The translations under genes and the position numbers were made by a program. From NCBI GenBank assembly GCA_050633625.1, contig JBOEGW010000003.1, positions 310,001 to 374,000 on the forward strand: DNA of 64,000 nt. The letters run 5' to 3'. This document shows, piece by piece, positions 62,071 to 64,000 of this stretch (its first letter is position 1; each line of letters opens with the position of its first letter). The notes beneath the pieces were generated by a model, which made no database searches, had not been told where the DNA came from, and worked only from the letters and a program-made list of their open reading frames with translations. The stretch comes from JBOEGW01 sp050633625 (GTDB taxonomy: Bacteria; Pseudomonadota; Alphaproteobacteria; Rhodobacterales; Rhodobacteraceae).

Positions 62071-62594
62071 GAATGTGCCTTCAATGCGGAAGCCTCGATT
62101 TGAGCGGAGGCAATTTTCTGCGCGATGTCCCCATCAAGAAGTCGATCGAAACTCAGGGCATCGGTTTCAGTATTGCGCAGGATCAATGCGCCAAGGGGAC
62201 CGTCGCGATATTCGATTTCGGTATCGCGCGACAGGGGCAGAGCGAAATCATAGGGACCAATCAACGACAAGGCCCTTTGATCCGTGAGCGCAAAGCGGGT
62301 CGCCCCATCGCGCGCCCGCGCACGGCGGCGTTCGAGATAGGTCATGTTGAGGCCCACAAATGTCGCGAAGGCGGCCATGACGACCAAACCAAAAGGCGCG
62401 AAGGTCAGGGGGGAGCCAGTGGGGATCACCGTCATTAGGGCAAGCGCCGCCATGAAGAAAGTGACGGTCGTTACCCCCATAGCGCCAAGCCATATCCAGC
62501 CATTGCGGCTGACCGCACGCCCCGGTGCGGGCGCGCCTTCCCAGAGCAGGGTTTCGCCCGTTTCAAGAAGGTCGTTTATGGTTTTTCGGGCCAT
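62067..62594 (-). CDS. Membrane PH-like protein (175 aa)
   Basis: Residues 1-25 are polar (NDLLETGETLLWEGAPAPG), then two helices (IWLGAMGVTTVTFFMAALAL, FGLVVMAAFATFVGLN). A beta domain follows (ALTDQRALSLIGPYDFALPL, TEIEYRDGPLGALILRN). Related in layout to the next two genes and to bacterial PH proteins. It overlaps the dihydroorotase-like gene (ATGA). Confidence 0.75.
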   Translation of the reverse strand: MARKTINDLLETGETLLWEGAPAPGRAVSRNGWIWLGAMGVTTVTFFMAALALMTVIPTGSPLTFAPFGLVVMAAFATFVGLNMTYLERRRARARDGATRFALTDQRALSLIGPYDFALPLSRDTEIEYRDGPLGALILRNTETDALSFDRLLDGDIAQKIASAQIEASALKAHS

Positions 62595-62665
62595 TGGATA
62601 TGCCTTCGTCTGGGGCGGATCGCTCTGTTGCGCTCAACTTAGCGGCGCGGGGCGGATTTCACAAT

Positions 62666-63238
62666 CTAACTCGTTTTTGCTTTGGCTGTTTGTGTCGTCG
62701 CGGTCTTGTTGGTGAGGTTGTGCATGAGCTGATACACTTCTAAGCCATCTTTGATGCGTTCAAACCCATCAGGAACGGTTTTGCGTTTCAAGGTGCTGGA
62801 ACCAAACGACAACAGGCGCACGGTTTTTTCGCTGAAATACACGGACGGCGGTTTGGCGTTTTCAAGCGTAATGTTGCGGGCCTCAGCCAGAACGACGGTT
62901 TTGAAAACGAAAGCCCCTCGGCGCGCGAGCGCGATGACGGCGCGGTGGCTTGTGAGCGCATAATAGCTGCGCCTTGCGCGCAGGGTGTCTGCCATCAGTG
63001 GGATTGTGAATAGGCAGAACCCGACAACGGCCACAATGCTGATCAACCCGGCCTGTTCCAAGCGCCCGGACATTATGCTCGCGATGAGCGTGACCGTCGA
63101 AATCACAAGCACAACAAAGCCAAACACAACGTCACGCGCCCGGTAGAGCGGCAAGAAAAACCCTTGATCTGGGCGACCATGCCAGATCAGTTTTTCGTCT
63201 GGTTCAATCAGCGCGGGCCAATCTGGCGCTTTTGTCAT
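62666..63238 (-). CDS. Membrane PH-like protein (190 aa)
   Basis: ATG 63238 overlaps the preceding gene's stop by ATGA. It begins LIEPDEKLIWHGRPDQGFFL, the N-terminal pattern shared with its neighbours. It has two helix pairs (FGFVVLVISTVTLIASIM, SIVAVVGFCLFTIPLM) and a beta domain (YYALTSHRAVIALARRGAFV). It has no known function. Confidence 0.75.
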   Translation of the reverse strand: MTKAPDWPALIEPDEKLIWHGRPDQGFFLPLYRARDVVFGFVVLVISTVTLIASIMSGRLEQAGLISIVAVVGFCLFTIPLMADTLRARRSYYALTSHRAVIALARRGAFVFKTVVLAEARNITLENAKPPSVYFSEKTVRLLSFGSSTLKRKTVPDGFERIKDGLEVYQLMHNLTNKTATTQTAKAKTS

Positions 63239-63648
63239 GTGCCACCGCTTTCGATCATGCGTTTCACTTCTTTTGGATCGGCTTGATATTTGAGCATGTA
63301 TTTATCGCCGGTTTTTGTCACGATCTGCGCTGCGGAAAAGATTGTGTTCACCTTGTCGATATCGGCACGGGAGATACGCACTCCAGCCGGCGAAACCACC
63401 GCCCGCTCGGTGAGAAGCCACGTCATACCGACCTGCTCGGACGCGACATAAAACCCGCGAACGGCAATCGCAGCGATCCCGCCTACGGCGCCCGTCCACG
63501 GAAACGGGTTGCCGATGACCATCAAGATCGCAACGCCCCCAACGGCGGCAATCAAGGCAAGGATAATATGCTCTTTGATGTAGGTGGATCTGTCGCCGGT
63601 AAAGCTGGCGAGGAGTGTTTCGCCGTCAGCAAGGGTTGGATGTGTCAT
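63235..63648 (-). CDS. Membrane PH-like protein (137 aa)
   Basis: From ATG 63648 (MTHPTLADGETLLASFTGDR), overlapping its upstream neighbour's stop by ATGA. Two helices (HIILALIAAVGGVAILMVIG, AVGGIAAIAVRGFYVA) and a beta domain (WLLTERAVVSPAGVRISRAD). The stop overlaps the next start. Confidence 0.75.
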   Translation of the reverse strand: MTHPTLADGETLLASFTGDRSTYIKEHIILALIAAVGGVAILMVIGNPFPWTGAVGGIAAIAVRGFYVASEQVGMTWLLTERAVVSPAGVRISRADIDKVNTIFSAAQIVTKTGDKYMLKYQADPKEVKRMIESGGT

Positions 63649-64000
63649 AGGAGGGTCCACAAAATAAGGGCCAGAGCGAGTAACGCCCCGGCGGTGCACG
63701 TTAGGATGCGCCAGGGAAAGCGCATCGGCTCGCTGGCGGCTATTGGTGCAATAGTTCCTTGTGCGGGGAACGTGAGGGGCGTCACCGGCGCAAGATCAAA
63801 CGGGTTTTCCAGCCGCGCGACAAACCGCAAGGGCTTTGATGGCGACAGGCGACCGGACGAGGCTGGTAAGGCGCTTGCAAACACGAGCGCCACCGCACCA
63901 GTGAGGTGTTCAAGATGTGCTGCATCCGCACCAAGCGTCATCCCGTGTGCGTCAGACAGATAGGAGGCAAGCCCCACGCCCGCTAAATCCTCAACCTCAA
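63645..64000 (-). CDS. C-terminal part of a membrane-anchored protein, cut by the right edge
   Basis: The frame is open from 64000 down to the stop at 63645, so this is the 3' end of a longer gene; a GTG at 63977 could give a 110-residue form but the frame continues beyond. It ends with one hydrophobic helix (ILTCTAGALLALALILWTLL). The upstream part is not charged enough to show a domain. It starts the operon ending in plsY as far as the window shows. Confidence 0.6.
   Translation of the reverse strand, partial: EVEDLAGVGLASYLSDAHGMTLGADAAHLEHLTGAVALVFASALPASSGRLSPSKPLRFVARLENPFDLAPVTPLTFPAQGTIAPIAASEPMRFPWRILTCTAGALLALALILWTLL

Overview
The window is chromosomal DNA from an alphaproteobacterium, most likely a Rhodobacterales (Roseobacter-group) species. 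The evidence is gene content and order: split glutathione genes gshB and gshA, a plant-type gshA, the lpoA-like/rsmI/yraN/gshB cluster, glnD-murJ, coaBC-dut-thiF, dihydroorotase-plsY, a separate gene-transfer-agent (GTA) head-spike locus, GC-rich codon use, and many ATGA or TAATG stop/start overlaps. All functional calls are by reading translations and motifs; no database search was run. Coding density is very high and the longest gap between genes is about 286 bp. I saw no rRNA, tRNA, CRISPR array, insertion sequence or integrase.

Layout. 1-4847 (minus): an orphan type VI secretion module, vgrG followed by three unrecognised genes, a PAAR tip protein and a DUF4123 adaptor cut by the left edge. 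5051-6004: ybaB-recR. 6098-7791: ABC-2 exporter. 7883-10628: S49 protease, a 53-residue zinc-ribbon membrane protein, Ca/Na antiporter and a short-chain reductase. 10915-14333: uvrC, pgsA, moaD, moaE. 14419-15882: exported MORN-repeat protein. 16033-21644: nadE, small conserved genes and gltX. 21830-29177: trpS, a degenerate rhomboid, murJ, glnD and an LpoA-like lipoprotein. 29262-32440: rsmI, yraN, gshB, esterase. 32448-35902 (minus): comM/yifB, GST, histidine phosphatase, cobP. 35978-41611: ChaN-like protein, coaBC, dut, membrane-anchored ThiF/MoeB protein, M3 oligopeptidase. 41671-44148 (minus): metal efflux protein, capsule-type protein, SH3 protein. 44274-48626: hydroxyacid dehydrogenase, lipoprotein with a zinc-peptidase motif, dimethylglycine dehydrogenase-like oxidoreductase. 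48759-50013: probable GTA head-spike locus. 50058-55667: trxC, a flavin reductase, alpha/beta hydrolase-like gene, coiled-coil anchor and a large BON/OmpA protein. 55734-59552: ubiA, rsmE, a membrane protein, gshA. 59611-64000 (minus): DUF805, plsY, a dihydroorotase-like gene lacking metal ligands, three small membrane PH-like genes and a gene cut by the right edge.

How parts fit together. Most genes are housekeeping: glutathione, NAD, CoA, ubiquinone, molybdopterin and phospholipid synthesis, DNA repair and nitrogen signalling. The accessory parts are the T6SS spike module with unrecognised cargo-like genes and the GTA spike genes. comM, whose relatives are needed for GTA recipients in Rhodobacter capsulatus, has a CtrA-like box just upstream, so a donor part and a recipient part of gene transfer lie in one window.

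The less usual sequence signals are a five-member family of palindromic elements placed just after stop codons, a five-unit 14-bp tandem repeat between gltX and trpS, a nested inverted repeat before the 18955 gene, and apparent pseudoenzymes (rhomboid, dihydroorotase).
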